Assembly: GCF_000701265.1 (NCBI RefSeq)
Contig: NZ_KL370761.1
Coordinates: 227,408-291,407, forward strand
DNA length: 64,000 nt
Reading direction: 5' to 3'
DNA from: Legionella wadsworthii DSM 21896 = ATCC 33877
Lineage (GTDB): Bacteria; Pseudomonadota; Gammaproteobacteria; Legionellales; Legionellaceae
Made by a program: the position numbers and the translations under genes. Below the pieces are notes generated by a model. It did no database searches. It had not been told where the DNA came from and was given only the letters and a program-made list of their open reading frames with translations. This document shows, in pieces, positions 47,120-55,420 of the stretch (positions within the stretch are counted from its first letter, which is position 1; every line of letters begins with the position of its first letter).

Positions 47120-47390
47120 ACGCATATTAATTTAAGTCAATAATTGGGTCAAGGATCCACCTACTTGGTCGCGAACCTCCCACTCTTGAATTTGCTGTAA
47201 ACAATTCAGAAAATACAACTGGTAGTTTAACTAAAACTCCACTACAACGTGTTTGCCTGCCTCACCAACATTAAATATAAAATATCCTTGAGATCTATTA
47301 AGCGGGATAGAGTTATTCAAATAATTATAGGTTAAGTAGCGTACTCTACTGTACTTGTGTATTTCAACGTTATCCTTCTATATTTTAATA

Positions 47391-47433
47391 TGCCGCTGCG
47401 CGGAATCGAACCGCAGACCTTTTGATTACGAAT
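47391..47433 (-). repeat. Left attachment site, tRNA-Thr 3' fragment
   Basis: A 43-bp direct repeat of the 3' part of the tRNA-Thr gene, from anticodon loop to discriminator base. The last 18 bp (GACCTTTTGATTACGAAT) are identical to the right site and three mismatches fall in the T-stem. Past this point the similarity to the tRNA ends. Confidence 0.8.
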
Positions 47434-47552
47434 TAGAAAATAACGGTTTTTAGCCATTTCGACACGTTATTATTCTCTTTTAATTTCCTTTTAATTACTT
47501 GATGTTATTACCATATTACGTTATAAGTTCTTTTAATGAATTTGACCCAATT

Positions 47553-47576
47553 CTTCGACACATATTCGACACGCAA
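47553..47576 (+). repeat. 24-bp direct repeat, left copy (integrase arm-site candidate)
   Basis: Contains TTCGACAC twice with a 3-base gap. An identical 24-bp copy lies at 55354-55377, close to the other end. Another TTCGACACG lies at 47458. Placement near both att sites fits arm-type integrase binding. Confidence 0.65.
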
Positions 47577-47597
47577 CTAAAAAACTGTGAGAACAGG

Positions 47598-48836
47598 ATG
47601 AGAATCAACAAAACAAATATTGAGAACTTAACGATCCCCCAACCTATTAAAGCGGGGCAAAGTGCACAGAAGAAATATTACGATGACAATCTCAAAGGGT
47701 TCGGCGTTCGTGTGACCTCTGGAGGAACTAAAGCTTTTTTTGTCGAGAAGCTCATTAACAAAAAGTTAAATCGAATAACTATAGGTCGATATCCAGAAAT
47801 TAGCCCAGATTTGGCAAGAAAGAAGGCTACTGAGCTCCTTGGGCAAATAGCTATGGGAAAAGATCCAGTTGCTGAAAAACGAGCTGAATCTATGCGTGCT
47901 ATTACGCTTAATGAAGTATTTCAGGAGTACTTAAAAACCCGAAAGACATTAAAACCAAAAACGATTAGCAACTACAACCATATCATTAACAAAGCCTTTC
48001 TTAGTTGGAAAAGTAAACCGATACTTTCAATTACCAAAGATCGCATCAGTAAACATCATGAAAAACTAGGCAAAGAACATGGCGAAGCATATGCCAATCT
48101 AGCCATGCGAGTATTACGCGCCCTATTCAATTTTGCTTCAGGCCAATATGAAGATGCTCAAGGCAAATCATTAATTTTAGAGAACCCTGTAAAACGCCTA
48201 TCACAAACCCGCGCATGGTATCGTGTAGAACGTCGTCAAACCTATATTAAACCGCATGAATTGGAAGCTTGGTATAAAGGACTTAAGAAGATAGAAAACG
48301 AAACCCTACGAGATTATTTGTTACTAGTTTTACTAACTGGCTTAAGAAGAGAGGAAGCTGCAACTTTAAAATGGGAAAGTGTCGATTTAGCAGAAAAAAC
48401 CTTTACCGTGGTTAAAACAAAAAATAACGAATCCCATACCCTACCCCTCTCAGATTTTCTCCATGAGTTATTGAGTGCTCGTCAAGAGAAGAAAATTAAT
48501 GATTATGTATTCCCTGGAACTGGTGCTGCAGGTCATATTATTGAACCTCGTAAACAAATGGCTAATGTAACCAAAGCATCTGGCGTTCACTTTACCGTTC
48601 ATGATTTAAGACGTACCTTTATCACTATTGCTGAAAGCTTGGATATATCAGCTTATGCACTTAAACGGTTAATGAATCATAAAATGACTAACGATGTGAC
48701 TGCCGGATATATCATTACTGATGTGGAACGATTGAGAAAACCAATGCAATTAATTAGTGATTATTATTTGAAGTGCATGGGAATTGTGAAATCAACTGAG
48801 ATTATAGACATCCCACAGCTCCAATTTGTACTGTAG
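47598..48836 (+). CDS. Tyrosine recombinase (integrase) of the element
   Basis: The N-terminal ~90 residues are a DUF4102-type arm-binding domain (KYYDDNLKGFGVRVTSGG, ARKKATELLGQIAMGKDP), typical of P4-like and tRNA-directed integrases. The catalytic domain keeps Arg in TGLRREEAATLKW, HDLRRTF (His-x-x-Arg), a His in MNHKM and the nucleophile Tyr in TAGYI. The frame opens at 47499, but that leader overlaps the 24-bp repeat and is unlikely protein; the ATG at 47598 (MRINKTN) is preferred. It integrates and, with AlpA, excises the element at the tRNA-Thr 3' end. Confidence 0.9.
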   Translation: MRINKTNIENLTIPQPIKAGQSAQKKYYDDNLKGFGVRVTSGGTKAFFVEKLINKKLNRITIGRYPEISPDLARKKATELLGQIAMGKDPVAEKRAESMRAITLNEVFQEYLKTRKTLKPKTISNYNHIINKAFLSWKSKPILSITKDRISKHHEKLGKEHGEAYANLAMRVLRALFNFASGQYEDAQGKSLILENPVKRLSQTRAWYRVERRQTYIKPHELEAWYKGLKKIENETLRDYLLLVLLTGLRREEAATLKWESVDLAEKTFTVVKTKNNESHTLPLSDFLHELLSARQEKKINDYVFPGTGAAGHIIEPRKQMANVTKASGVHFTVHDLRRTFITIAESLDISAYALKRLMNHKMTNDVTAGYIITDVERLRKPMQLISDYYLKCMGIVKSTEIIDIPQLQFVL

Positions 48837-49002
48837 TGAGATTCAAATTGAATATGTAATTTTGTATAGTTGCTGCTAAATTAAGTTGCTTCTATTTTTA
48901 GATTAAAATAGCAAAAGCCCCTGAATAGCTTTTATCCATAATTCTATGTTTAGATTTAGATCTTTTAGTAAATAGAAAATTTCTTCAAAATCACTCCCAT
49001 TA

Positions 49003-49746
49003 TTATATTTCACCATTGGGTAAACTAATTTGCCAGAAATTAGAATTAAATCTAGTATGACATTCGACAAAATCATCAAAATATTCAATATTTATTATTG
49101 GAAGAGAATATTTATAAATTTCTTTCCCATTCTGTTCTAATTTCAATACCGAAGCAGTTAGAGTTTCATGTAATACCCATTTATATGCTTTTGCCTCAGT
49201 TTTAATAGAATTAAAATCCACAACCCATATTTTAGAATTAGTTACTATAAAAGGAGTTATGTAATTTTGTTCTGTATTTGAATTTATCTCACTTGAAAAA
49301 GCACTGATTGCTTTTGTAATTTGATTCTGTGCTTTAAAGAAATTGTTTTCAGAATCACTTTTAGAATATTTTTTATATTCTTTTTTGTTATCATTATAGT
49401 AATAGAAGTCTCCCGTAAAAGTTTGAAATGCCCCCCACCCTTCAGCATGAAACTGAACAAGCCTATTATTAGTGTTTTCTATTACTAAGCCATGATCATT
49501 GAATAAGTTAGAGGGATTATTCGCCTCTCTGATTAATATTAAAGATGATTCTGGAGTCGAACCTTTGCATTCCCCAAGTAAATGCCTACCTTTCCATTGA
49601 GCAGAAATTATATCTGGCTGGATATCTGTATTATTGAACTTAATGCACTTTCCAATTGTTGTGTGGTAACTTCTCTTATCTAAAACGTCTTTAACTAGAT
49701 TAAATCCACTTTTCGATGCTGCTTCAATTATCTCTTCTTTAGACAT
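49003..49746 (-). CDS. PD-(D/E)XK nuclease-like protein, element cargo
   Basis: This 247-residue soluble protein has IQPDII (P44-D45) and, 14 residues on, LLGECKGS (E59-C-K61). That is the PD...ExK core of the restriction-endonuclease fold, with a preceding helix (EEIIEAASKSGFNLVKDVL) as in that fold. The rest (RLVQFHAEGWGAFQTF, strands, then a helical C-terminus) matches no family I know. No methylase or other partner is adjacent. It lies in the cargo area between integrase and AbiE, so an antiphage or anti-plasmid role is reasonable but inferred. No strong ribosome site is seen. Confidence 0.6.
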   Translation of the reverse strand: MSKEEIIEAASKSGFNLVKDVLDKRSYHTTIGKCIKFNNTDIQPDIISAQWKGRHLLGECKGSTPESSLILIREANNPSNLFNDHGLVIENTNNRLVQFHAEGWGAFQTFTGDFYYYNDNKKEYKKYSKSDSENNFFKAQNQITKAISAFSSEINSNTEQNYITPFIVTNSKIWVVDFNSIKTEAKAYKWVLHETLTASVLKLEQNGKEIYKYSLPIINIEYFDDFVECHTRFNSNFWQISLPNGEI

Positions 49747-49892
49747 GGAAATTTCCCTATACTTACATGAGACTTATTTTAAATAATATCAGAAAATCTT
49801 TCTAATTATAGCAATTAAAATTTTGGTTCTTTGGACTAAGTGACTATTCTAAATAGATTACAATCATTAATGACACATACCTAAATCGGTTC

Positions 49893-50182
49893 AAAACTTC
49901 AACATTGCAAAGCAATGTATATTGCGCCCTTAGAAAATTCTTTTCTCGGGAAAAATTAAAAATCGAATATAGAGTTCAATTCAAAATCTGTATTGGGTCG
50001 TACGGGAAAGTTCAGTAGTCAAGTAATCCTTGACCACTAAATAGCAATTTATAAAAAGTTAAATTCTGAAATTTTAATTAAATTAAAATGAACATTCCGG
50101 AACTTCCGGATACTTCATCTAATATTGAAGATTTATGGGGGACAACCGGATTATTAAATTTGGCACGCAGTGCGTTCCAAAT
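49893..50182 (+). repeat. Dispersed ~290-bp repeat, copy B
   Basis: The diverged second copy of 44825-45113, in the same orientation, ends in an imperfect ATTTGG...CCAAAT palindrome (50158-50182). Its CCGGA palindrome (50094-50113) is partly eroded. It fills most of the gap between the nuclease-like gene and abiEii (49747-50357). The 61-codon frame inside it is not a gene. Confidence 0.75.
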
Positions 50183-50357
50183 CGATGTGAAGAGAAATTG
50201 CCCCCTTCAAATAAATGACAAAACACATTTGAACAATATATTAATAATTTTGATTGGTACAAGTGGAACTTAGGGGACAACCTTGATTTTACTTGGCTAT
50301 CAGCGTTCCACGTTCAAAATTTGCGATGGTACTAGTGGGACATTCTGTAGAGAATAT

Positions 50358-51296
50358 CTATACTTTTATTAAACTCGTAATAAACTCATTCAGTGATTTC
50401 ATGGATTCTTCCCAGCTCGCAGGATTTTTATTGTATACTAAAGGACCAATAAAGTTTTGATATCTGACTTTGTACTTCTCCTGCTCTTGAATTCGTTCAT
50501 AACCATATAAGAGTTCTTTGTATGGATCATCTCTAAACTGAGGGTGCTTGTTACCGTAATCTTTAATATCTACTTCAATGACTTCTTTTACTAATTTACT
50601 TATTTTATCCTTATCTGCATTCGATTGATGGATGAGATGGAGATCGTAAATATGTCGAACCAATGTTTCATCATCCGTTCCTGAAAGATTTCTCTCATAA
50701 GCCGCGGTTCTTCTAAGTAAAGCTATCAGTTTTTCACTGGCTGTAACTTCAATCGTTGCGCAATGGCATTCAGGAATTTCTGGAGATAAGTTGAGTGTTT
50801 TTGAATACATGGAAGAAATTGGTACTGTAATAATTGAATCAAGAAGGAATGACTCCTTTATTTCTAATTGTATCTCAGGACGAATAGCACTTATGGTAGG
50901 GTGAAAGCGAGGATATTTTATATTACATTGTAAATATTTTCCCTCATCACGCTTTCTTTCCTCATTCAACTTAAGTATTGTCTGTGCATCTAACAATGCA
51001 TAAAGTTTTTGATGAAAGAAACCACGTAATTTCCGTTGCTGACTTCTCGTTTCGTTTTGAACATCCGAGGATGGTATTAACTTGATATCCACATCTTCAG
51101 ACATACGAAATATGTCTATGTGAGCCTTGGATAAGCAAGTCCCACCTGCAAAAATAATTGAATATCTAGGATCATTGATTGAGTGAAGCAACTTTAATAA
51201 TTGAATAGCGTAGTAGTCCTTTTCTACGAGGACTGGTTCTTCTATACCAAGAGCATCAGCAACCTCTGCAAAAATCGTAGGGTCTATTTTTTCCAT
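50358..51296 (-). CDS. abiEii: AbiEii-family nucleotidyltransferase toxin
   Basis: The nucleotidyltransferase signature of AbiEii/MenT-type toxins is clear: FAGGTCLSKAH (51-60) and RMSEDVDIKL (64-73), the G-[GS]-T/S-x-L-x-K and S-x-D-x-D pair. It is followed by ASEKLIALLRR and RHIYDLHLI. Length (312) is normal. The start overlaps the stop of the antitoxin gene by one base (TAATG), so translation is coupled. Family toxins add nucleotides to tRNA or other acceptors and cause growth arrest or abortive infection. Confidence 0.9.
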   Translation of the reverse strand: MEKIDPTIFAEVADALGIEEPVLVEKDYYAIQLLKLLHSINDPRYSIIFAGGTCLSKAHIDIFRMSEDVDIKLIPSSDVQNETRSQQRKLRGFFHQKLYALLDAQTILKLNEERKRDEGKYLQCNIKYPRFHPTISAIRPEIQLEIKESFLLDSIITVPISSMYSKTLNLSPEIPECHCATIEVTASEKLIALLRRTAAYERNLSGTDDETLVRHIYDLHLIHQSNADKDKISKLVKEVIEVDIKDYGNKHPQFRDDPYKELLYGYERIQEQEKYKVRYQNFIGPLVYNKNPASWEESMKSLNEFITSLIKV

Positions 51297-51706
51297 TAAA
51301 AGCTAACAACCTTTAAGGTAAATTTATCTGTGCCAATTTTACGATTAAACCTGCTTCTTACAACAACCTCAGCATTTGCGGGTATTTGTGTAGAGTTAGT
51401 GAGATAAGATTTCGTTGCATCGGAATATTGCCACTTTACACCAAGTCGGGTTAATGCTTCTTTAGAGATGGCTGTAAACCCCCCATCAGCAGCAAGCATT
51501 GGTTTTCCGGTAATTCGATTTATTCTGGCTTTTGCATACAGCCCATAACCTACTTTGAGCAACTTTCCTTCTCTGGATAATTCTTTTAATGCTCTGCCAA
51601 CTTGATCATAATCACTTAATTTTTCAAAATCAGAGCGTAAAAAAACCTGGCGTTTAGATCGCCCGATCTTTTTCTCAATTTTACTTCTAAGTGATGCGCG
51701 TGACAT
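51296..51706 (-). CDS. abiEi: AbiEi-family antitoxin (DUF6088 type)
   Basis: This 136-residue protein has an N-terminal winged helix (FLRSDFEKLSDYDQVGRALKEL, then GKLLKVGYGLYAKAR), typical of AbiEi/DUF6088 antitoxins. The C-terminal strands (NAEVVVRSRFNRKIG) match the family. It binds its own promoter and represses the operon. The promoter just upstream has two 17-bp direct repeats that fit as operators. The toxin follows with a one-base overlap. Confidence 0.85.
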   Translation of the reverse strand: MSRASLRSKIEKKIGRSKRQVFLRSDFEKLSDYDQVGRALKELSREGKLLKVGYGLYAKARINRITGKPMLAADGGFTAISKEALTRLGVKWQYSDATKSYLTNSTQIPANAEVVVRSRFNRKIGTDKFTLKVVSF

Positions 51707-51737
51707 TGCTCTATTTCCGATAGTTTCTTACAACACA

Positions 51738-51784
51738 AGTATAGCAAAAATACGACACTTTTCAAAACAAAAATACGACACTTT
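51738..51784 (-). promoter_or_regulatory. abiE promoter with two 17-bp operator repeats
   Basis: Reading leftwards: -35 TTGAAA (51760-51765), a 16-bp spacer, and extended -10 TGC-TATACT (51738-51743). Two identical 17-bp direct repeats, AAAGTGTCGTATTTTTG on the minus strand, occupy 51745-51761 (the spacer and the edge of the -35) and 51768-51784 (upstream of the -35), with a 23-bp period. They are well placed for repression by AbiEi. Confidence 0.75.
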
Positions 51785-51903
51785 ATCTGATATGAAATTT
51801 CTGCACGTAGGTCTTTGTGATTGAAAAAAGTTTAGGGAACATGTGGTACAAGTGGGACGGTAGGGTTATTTAGTTACATTTTCATTGAATTTGTTTTCCA
51901 TTG

Positions 51904-51932
51904 TTGACTTTAATTTTTAAACCACGTAATAA
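51904..51932 (+). promoter_or_regulatory. Promoter of the AlpA-DUF927 operon
   Basis: TTGACT (51904-51909), a 17-bp spacer and TAATAA (51927-51932), reading towards the AlpA gene. The inverted repeat at 51951-51980 follows directly. Confidence 0.6.
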
Positions 51933-51950
51933 TCTATTTCGTTGTTTTAA

Positions 51951-51980
51951 ATAGCTTTATAAAAATGGCTATAAAGCTAT
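51951..51980. promoter_or_regulatory. Inverted repeat downstream of the element promoter
   Basis: A perfect 11-bp inverted repeat, ATAGCTTTATA and TATAAAGCTAT, with an 8-base loop lies 18 bp after the -10 box and 125 bp before the AlpA start. It could be an operator, for example for AlpA itself, or a leader hairpin. Confidence 0.6.
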
Positions 51981-52105
51981 ATGGAATTTAGGATAGGTAG
52001 AAAAGTACCAGTATTACTGGAATTTTCAATGATGGATTTATGGAAGAGCCTCTTTGGCGGCATTTTATTGCCGATTGAAAATTCTTTTAATGACGAGGTA
52101 TTACT

Positions 52106-52381
52106 ATGTCTAGAAAAAATGTATCCCGCTTACAACTCATCAACGAATTTGAATCAGCCCCAGACTCTACCCTTTTTAATCAAAATACACTCGCTGCAGT
52201 TTTAGATTGCTCCGCACAATTATTAGAACGAAACCGTTGGGCTGGTCAGGGCGTGCCTTATATTAAAATTGGTCGTACGGTTCGATATCGCAAATCAGAT
52301 ATTCTTAATTATCTTCAACAACAATGCACTTATAACCTCCTTCAAGATGCCCGTTTAGCAATTCTTTGGTCTTGTGATTGA
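52106..52381 (+). CDS. AlpA/excisionase-like helix-turn-helix regulator
   Basis: This 91-residue MerR/AlpA-type winged helix reads TLAAVLDCSAQLLERNRWAGQG, then PYIKIGRTVRYRKSDILNYL, the hallmark R-x-G-R-x-V-R-Y-x-x-x-D-I/L of these proteins. GAGG precedes the ATG. AlpA-like proteins activate P4-like integrases or serve as excisionases. It is co-transcribed with the DUF927 gene 49 bp later. A degraded homologue lies at 45125-45316. An overlapping frame from 51981 is a shadow. Confidence 0.85.
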   Translation: MSRKNVSRLQLINEFESAPDSTLFNQNTLAAVLDCSAQLLERNRWAGQGVPYIKIGRTVRYRKSDILNYLQQQCTYNLLQDARLAILWSCD

Positions 52382-52430
52382 TTGGAAGGTGGTGGAACAC
52401 CTCCCTGTGAAGTTGTTGGAGAAATAGAAA

Positions 52431-54185
52431 ATGAATTCGAATCAAATATATCATGTGGATTTTAAACAGTCTAAACGCATTAAATCATTTCCATATGCTG
52501 GTGGAAGCTTTCAATTAACCTCTGATGGGGTAATTTTTATCGGTAAAGATAAAGATAATAACGAGCTACCACCTCGATGGATATGCTCCTCTTTGTATGT
52601 GGTGGCCAAAACTCGTGATGCTCATAGTGGCGAATGGGGTCGATTGCTCGAATGGGTCGATGATGATGACGTGAAACATCAATGGGCTATGCCTTTGGCT
52701 TTATTACAAGGGGATTCTAGCGATGTAAGACGGGAGCTGGCACGATTGGGGTTGACTATTTCACCCAGTAAAACTGCTCGTGATTTATTAGCATCTTACA
52801 TACAAGTTTTTCCTGTTGAAGAACGTGCTCGTTGTGTCGATAAACTGGGGTGGTATGAAGAGGTTTTTGTTACCGCAAATGAGGCTATAGGTCAATCAAG
52901 TGATCAAATCGTTTTTCAAAATGCAAATAGTCTTGAACCTGCATTGTCTGTCGCCGGCACTATTGAGGATTGGAAGAGTTCAATTGCACGATTGGCAGAT
53001 GGTAATTCCAGATTGGTATTTGCAATATCTGCTGCATTTGCACCAAGCCTTGCTAAACTTGTTGGTGAAGATTCAGGAGGGTTTCATTTTCGGGGCGCTT
53101 CTTCCTCTGGCAAAACAACGGCGTTAAAAGTCGCGGCTTCTGTTTGGGGTAAACCGAATAATTATATTCGTCTGTGGCGAAGTACAGCTAATGGCTTGGA
53201 AGGATTAGCTGCACTCCATAATGATGGTTTATTAATATTAGATGAACTTAGCCAAATGGATCCCAAAGAAGCCGGTGAATGTGCTTACCTCCTTGCAAAT
53301 GGCCAAGGTAAAACACGCGCTTCCCGGTGTGGTACCGCAAGACAATCCATGCGTTGGTCATTGCTCTTTTTATCGGCTGGCGAGGAGTCGTTAACCTCAT
53401 TAATGGCCAAAGCTGGTCAGCGATGCAATGCAGGTCAAGAAATTCGATTGGCAGATATTGAAGCCGATGCAGGTGCCCAGATGGGATTATTTGAACAGTT
53501 ACATGATCATATAAACCCAGCCTCCATGTCACTCTCTTTAAAAGAAGCTGCCAGTCAATACCATGGAGCAGTTGGGCTAGCATGGCTTCATAAAATTGTG
53601 AATCATCGCGCTGAACTGATCCCCCTACTAGCTAATAAAATCCAACAATTTGTAACTAAGGTCACCAAGCCTGAGCATTCTGGTCAAATTCAACGTGTAG
53701 CTAGACGCTTTGCTTTGGTTGCTATGGCTGGTGAAATAGCGAGCCATTTTGAATTAACTGGATGGAAACGAGGCACAGCCTGTCAAGCAGCTGAAAAGTG
53801 TTTTAACGCTTGGCTAGAGGATTTTGGAGAGCATGGTAATAGAGAAGATCGAGCCATACTATCGCAAGTTCGTGCCTTCTTTGAGAAAGAAGGAGCAAGT
53901 CGGTTTGAAAACGAAAATCATCCCAATAGTGAACGCCTTTATAACCGGGCTGGTTTTTATCGAACTGATGACGAAGGTTTTCGAATCTTTATGGTTTTAT
54001 CCGAAGTTTATAGAAAGGAGATTTGCCAAGGATTCGAACCTAAAATGGTGAATAAAGTGCTTATTAATGCTGGTTGGATAATCCCAGGGAATGACGGCAA
54101 AGCCTCTCAAAAACGAAGGATTAAAGGAGTTGGTATTCCTAGATGTTATATTTTCACTGAGAAAGTTTGGTCTGACGACTATTAA
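52431..54185 (+). CDS. DUF927 P-loop protein (primase/helicase-like replication protein)
   Basis: This 584-residue DUF927 protein has an N-terminal domain with ICSSLYVVAKTRDAHSGEWG, then a P-loop ATPase core. The core has Walker A RGASSSGKTTALK (221-233), Walker B LLILDELSQMD (about 267-277) and a sensor-like LLFLSAGEESL. DUF927 proteins are found in integrative elements and satellites, where they accompany or replace primase/helicase functions. Its base composition looks less AT-rich than the surroundings, in keeping with transfer. Short GTCCCA/GTTCCA-rich stretches flank it (around 51840 and 54185-54290). Confidence 0.85.
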   Translation: MNSNQIYHVDFKQSKRIKSFPYAGGSFQLTSDGVIFIGKDKDNNELPPRWICSSLYVVAKTRDAHSGEWGRLLEWVDDDDVKHQWAMPLALLQGDSSDVRRELARLGLTISPSKTARDLLASYIQVFPVEERARCVDKLGWYEEVFVTANEAIGQSSDQIVFQNANSLEPALSVAGTIEDWKSSIARLADGNSRLVFAISAAFAPSLAKLVGEDSGGFHFRGASSSGKTTALKVAASVWGKPNNYIRLWRSTANGLEGLAALHNDGLLILDELSQMDPKEAGECAYLLANGQGKTRASRCGTARQSMRWSLLFLSAGEESLTSLMAKAGQRCNAGQEIRLADIEADAGAQMGLFEQLHDHINPASMSLSLKEAASQYHGAVGLAWLHKIVNHRAELIPLLANKIQQFVTKVTKPEHSGQIQRVARRFALVAMAGEIASHFELTGWKRGTACQAAEKCFNAWLEDFGEHGNREDRAILSQVRAFFEKEGASRFENENHPNSERLYNRAGFYRTDDEGFRIFMVLSEVYRKEICQGFEPKMVNKVLINAGWIIPGNDGKASQKRRIKGVGIPRCYIFTEKVWSDDY

Positions 54186-54405
54186 TTGTCCCACCCGTTC
54201 CACCTTCAAATTTGATTGTGGAACGTTTCTAACCGAGTAAATATGCGGTTGTTCCACTTGTTCCATTTGTACCACCGAGATTTACTAAACTCATTCCTAG
54301 TTAATTGTAGAGGTTCATTAGCCCGGCCTAAAATACCAAGAACAGCTAAAAATGACTTAATTTTAAACAAAACTATAATATATATTATGTCTAAAAGGAA
54401 TTAAC

Positions 54406-54699
54406 ATGCGTATATCTAAATTTATTTATCTTCCATTTTTGTTATACAGCTCCATTAGCTTTTCATGTTCTTTTGATACTGACTGCGATGTCGGAAGTCA
54501 TTGTTTAAAAGGAAGCGGACAGTTATATGGTATATGTGCCGGAGGAATGAATCCTGGTAATAGCTATGATACCCAACCAGTATATAGCCCTATGGATATA
54601 AATCACTCTTATGGTAACACATGCCAATTTGATACTGATTGTGGAGTTAATTCACATTGTATGAAATCAGGAGGCTCAATTTATGGGACATGTATGTAA
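54406..54699 (+). CDS. Small secreted cysteine-rich protein with two C6-type repeats
   Basis: AAAAGGAATTAAC precedes the ATG. A signal peptide (MRISKFIYLPFLLYSSISFS) is followed by two similar ~27-residue modules. The first is CSFDTDCDVGSHCLKGSG...YGIC and the second CQFDTDCGVNSHCMKSGG...YGTC, joined by a Tyr/Pro/Ser linker. The spacing C-x5-C-x5-C-x9/10-C suggests small disulfide domains. It is carried on the element just after the replication gene. The role is unknown; an envelope-modifying or superinfection function is a guess. Confidence 0.7.
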   Translation: MRISKFIYLPFLLYSSISFSCSFDTDCDVGSHCLKGSGQLYGICAGGMNPGNSYDTQPVYSPMDINHSYGNTCQFDTDCGVNSHCMKSGGSIYGTCM

Positions 54700-54788
54700 T
54701 AGCCACCAAATTAAGAATATACATATTTTTAATAAATGGATGATAATTTAAATGCAAAATAGGGGGGGCTAAAACAGGGATAAGAAGA

Positions 54789-54867
54789 AGCAAGTAGGTT
54801 GGGATATTTTTTTAATAATCAATCTAACAAACCCCGGAATGTTAAATCAGAATGTCCTACGCTTGCT
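54789..54867. repeat. Long inverted repeat between convergent genes, relative of 39776-39836
   Basis: AGCAAGTAGG (54789-54798) pairs with CCTACGCTTGCT (54856-54867) with a two-base bulge, enclosing GTTGGGATAT and T-rich sequence. The same outer stem is found at 39776-39836. It may be a terminator or a dispersed palindrome. Confidence 0.4.
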
Positions 54868-55323
54868 TTATTTATTTTCTGCTTGCTTGTCCATAATTTG
54901 TTCTTTAAATTCATATAAATTTCTATTAATACTATCTAAATTACTTTTTTGACTATCTAATAAATTTATTTGATTTTGAACCAACTCTTTTATTCCTATA
55001 ATTTCTTCCTGAGAATAATTACCTGAAACAGCGTTGCTTGATCCAGTTGATACATAAAATTTCTCTATTCTATCTAATAACTGTTTATTCCGGAGTGAAA
55101 GCTGAGTATTTGCTTTTGTTGCATTTGTTATTTGGTCTTGGAAATTGCTTATTTGAGCAGAGAAATAACCAACTGAAAATTTTGTATCGATATACTTTGA
55201 AGTAAAAATAACGTAAGAATATGCAAATATTAGTAAGCCGAGCATTATTAGTAAAAAGGAGACCGATAGGGTTAGAACCCAAACCATGCAATTATTTAGT
55301 TTTTTAGCAATCTCTGAAAACAT
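54868..55323 (-). CDS. Single-pass membrane protein with coiled coil
   Basis: The ATG at 55323 (MFSEIAKKLNN) has AAAAGGA upstream. The frame opens at 55377 inside the 24-bp repeat, which is unlikely to be coding. One strong membrane helix lies at about 13-40 (VWVLTLSVSFLLIMLGLLIF). A ~105-residue outer or inner coiled coil follows (QISNFQDQITNATKANTQL, LVQNQINLLDSQKSNLD). No family is recognised. It is the last gene before the right att site and may be element cargo. Confidence 0.6.
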   Translation of the reverse strand: MFSEIAKKLNNCMVWVLTLSVSFLLIMLGLLIFAYSYVIFTSKYIDTKFSVGYFSAQISNFQDQITNATKANTQLSLRNKQLLDRIEKFYVSTGSSNAVSGNYSQEEIIGIKELVQNQINLLDSQKSNLDSINRNLYEFKEQIMDKQAENK

Positions 55324-55353
55324 TGTTAAAATCCTTTTAGACTTAACTCCAAT

Positions 55354-55377
55354 CTTCGACACATATTCGACACGCAA
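55354..55377 (+). repeat. 24-bp direct repeat, right copy (integrase arm-site candidate)
   Basis: Identical to 47553-47576 and in the same orientation, 44 bp from the tRNA-Thr end. Contains TTCGACAC twice. Confidence 0.65.
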
Positions 55378-55420
55378 AAAAATTTAAATTTAAACTTGCA
55401 CTAACTCCTTGATTCTACTA

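Noticed and set aside
50088..50273. 61-codon frame in repeat copy B
   Set aside because: It lies in the non-coding dispersed repeat; copy A has no corresponding frame and no ribosome site is seen.
51745..51784. Direct repeats as a CRISPR array
   Set aside because: Only two 17-bp units with a 6-bp gap, inside a promoter; no cas genes.
51981..52205. 74-codon frame before and overlapping the AlpA gene
   Set aside because: It overlaps the well-supported AlpA frame and lacks a ribosome site.
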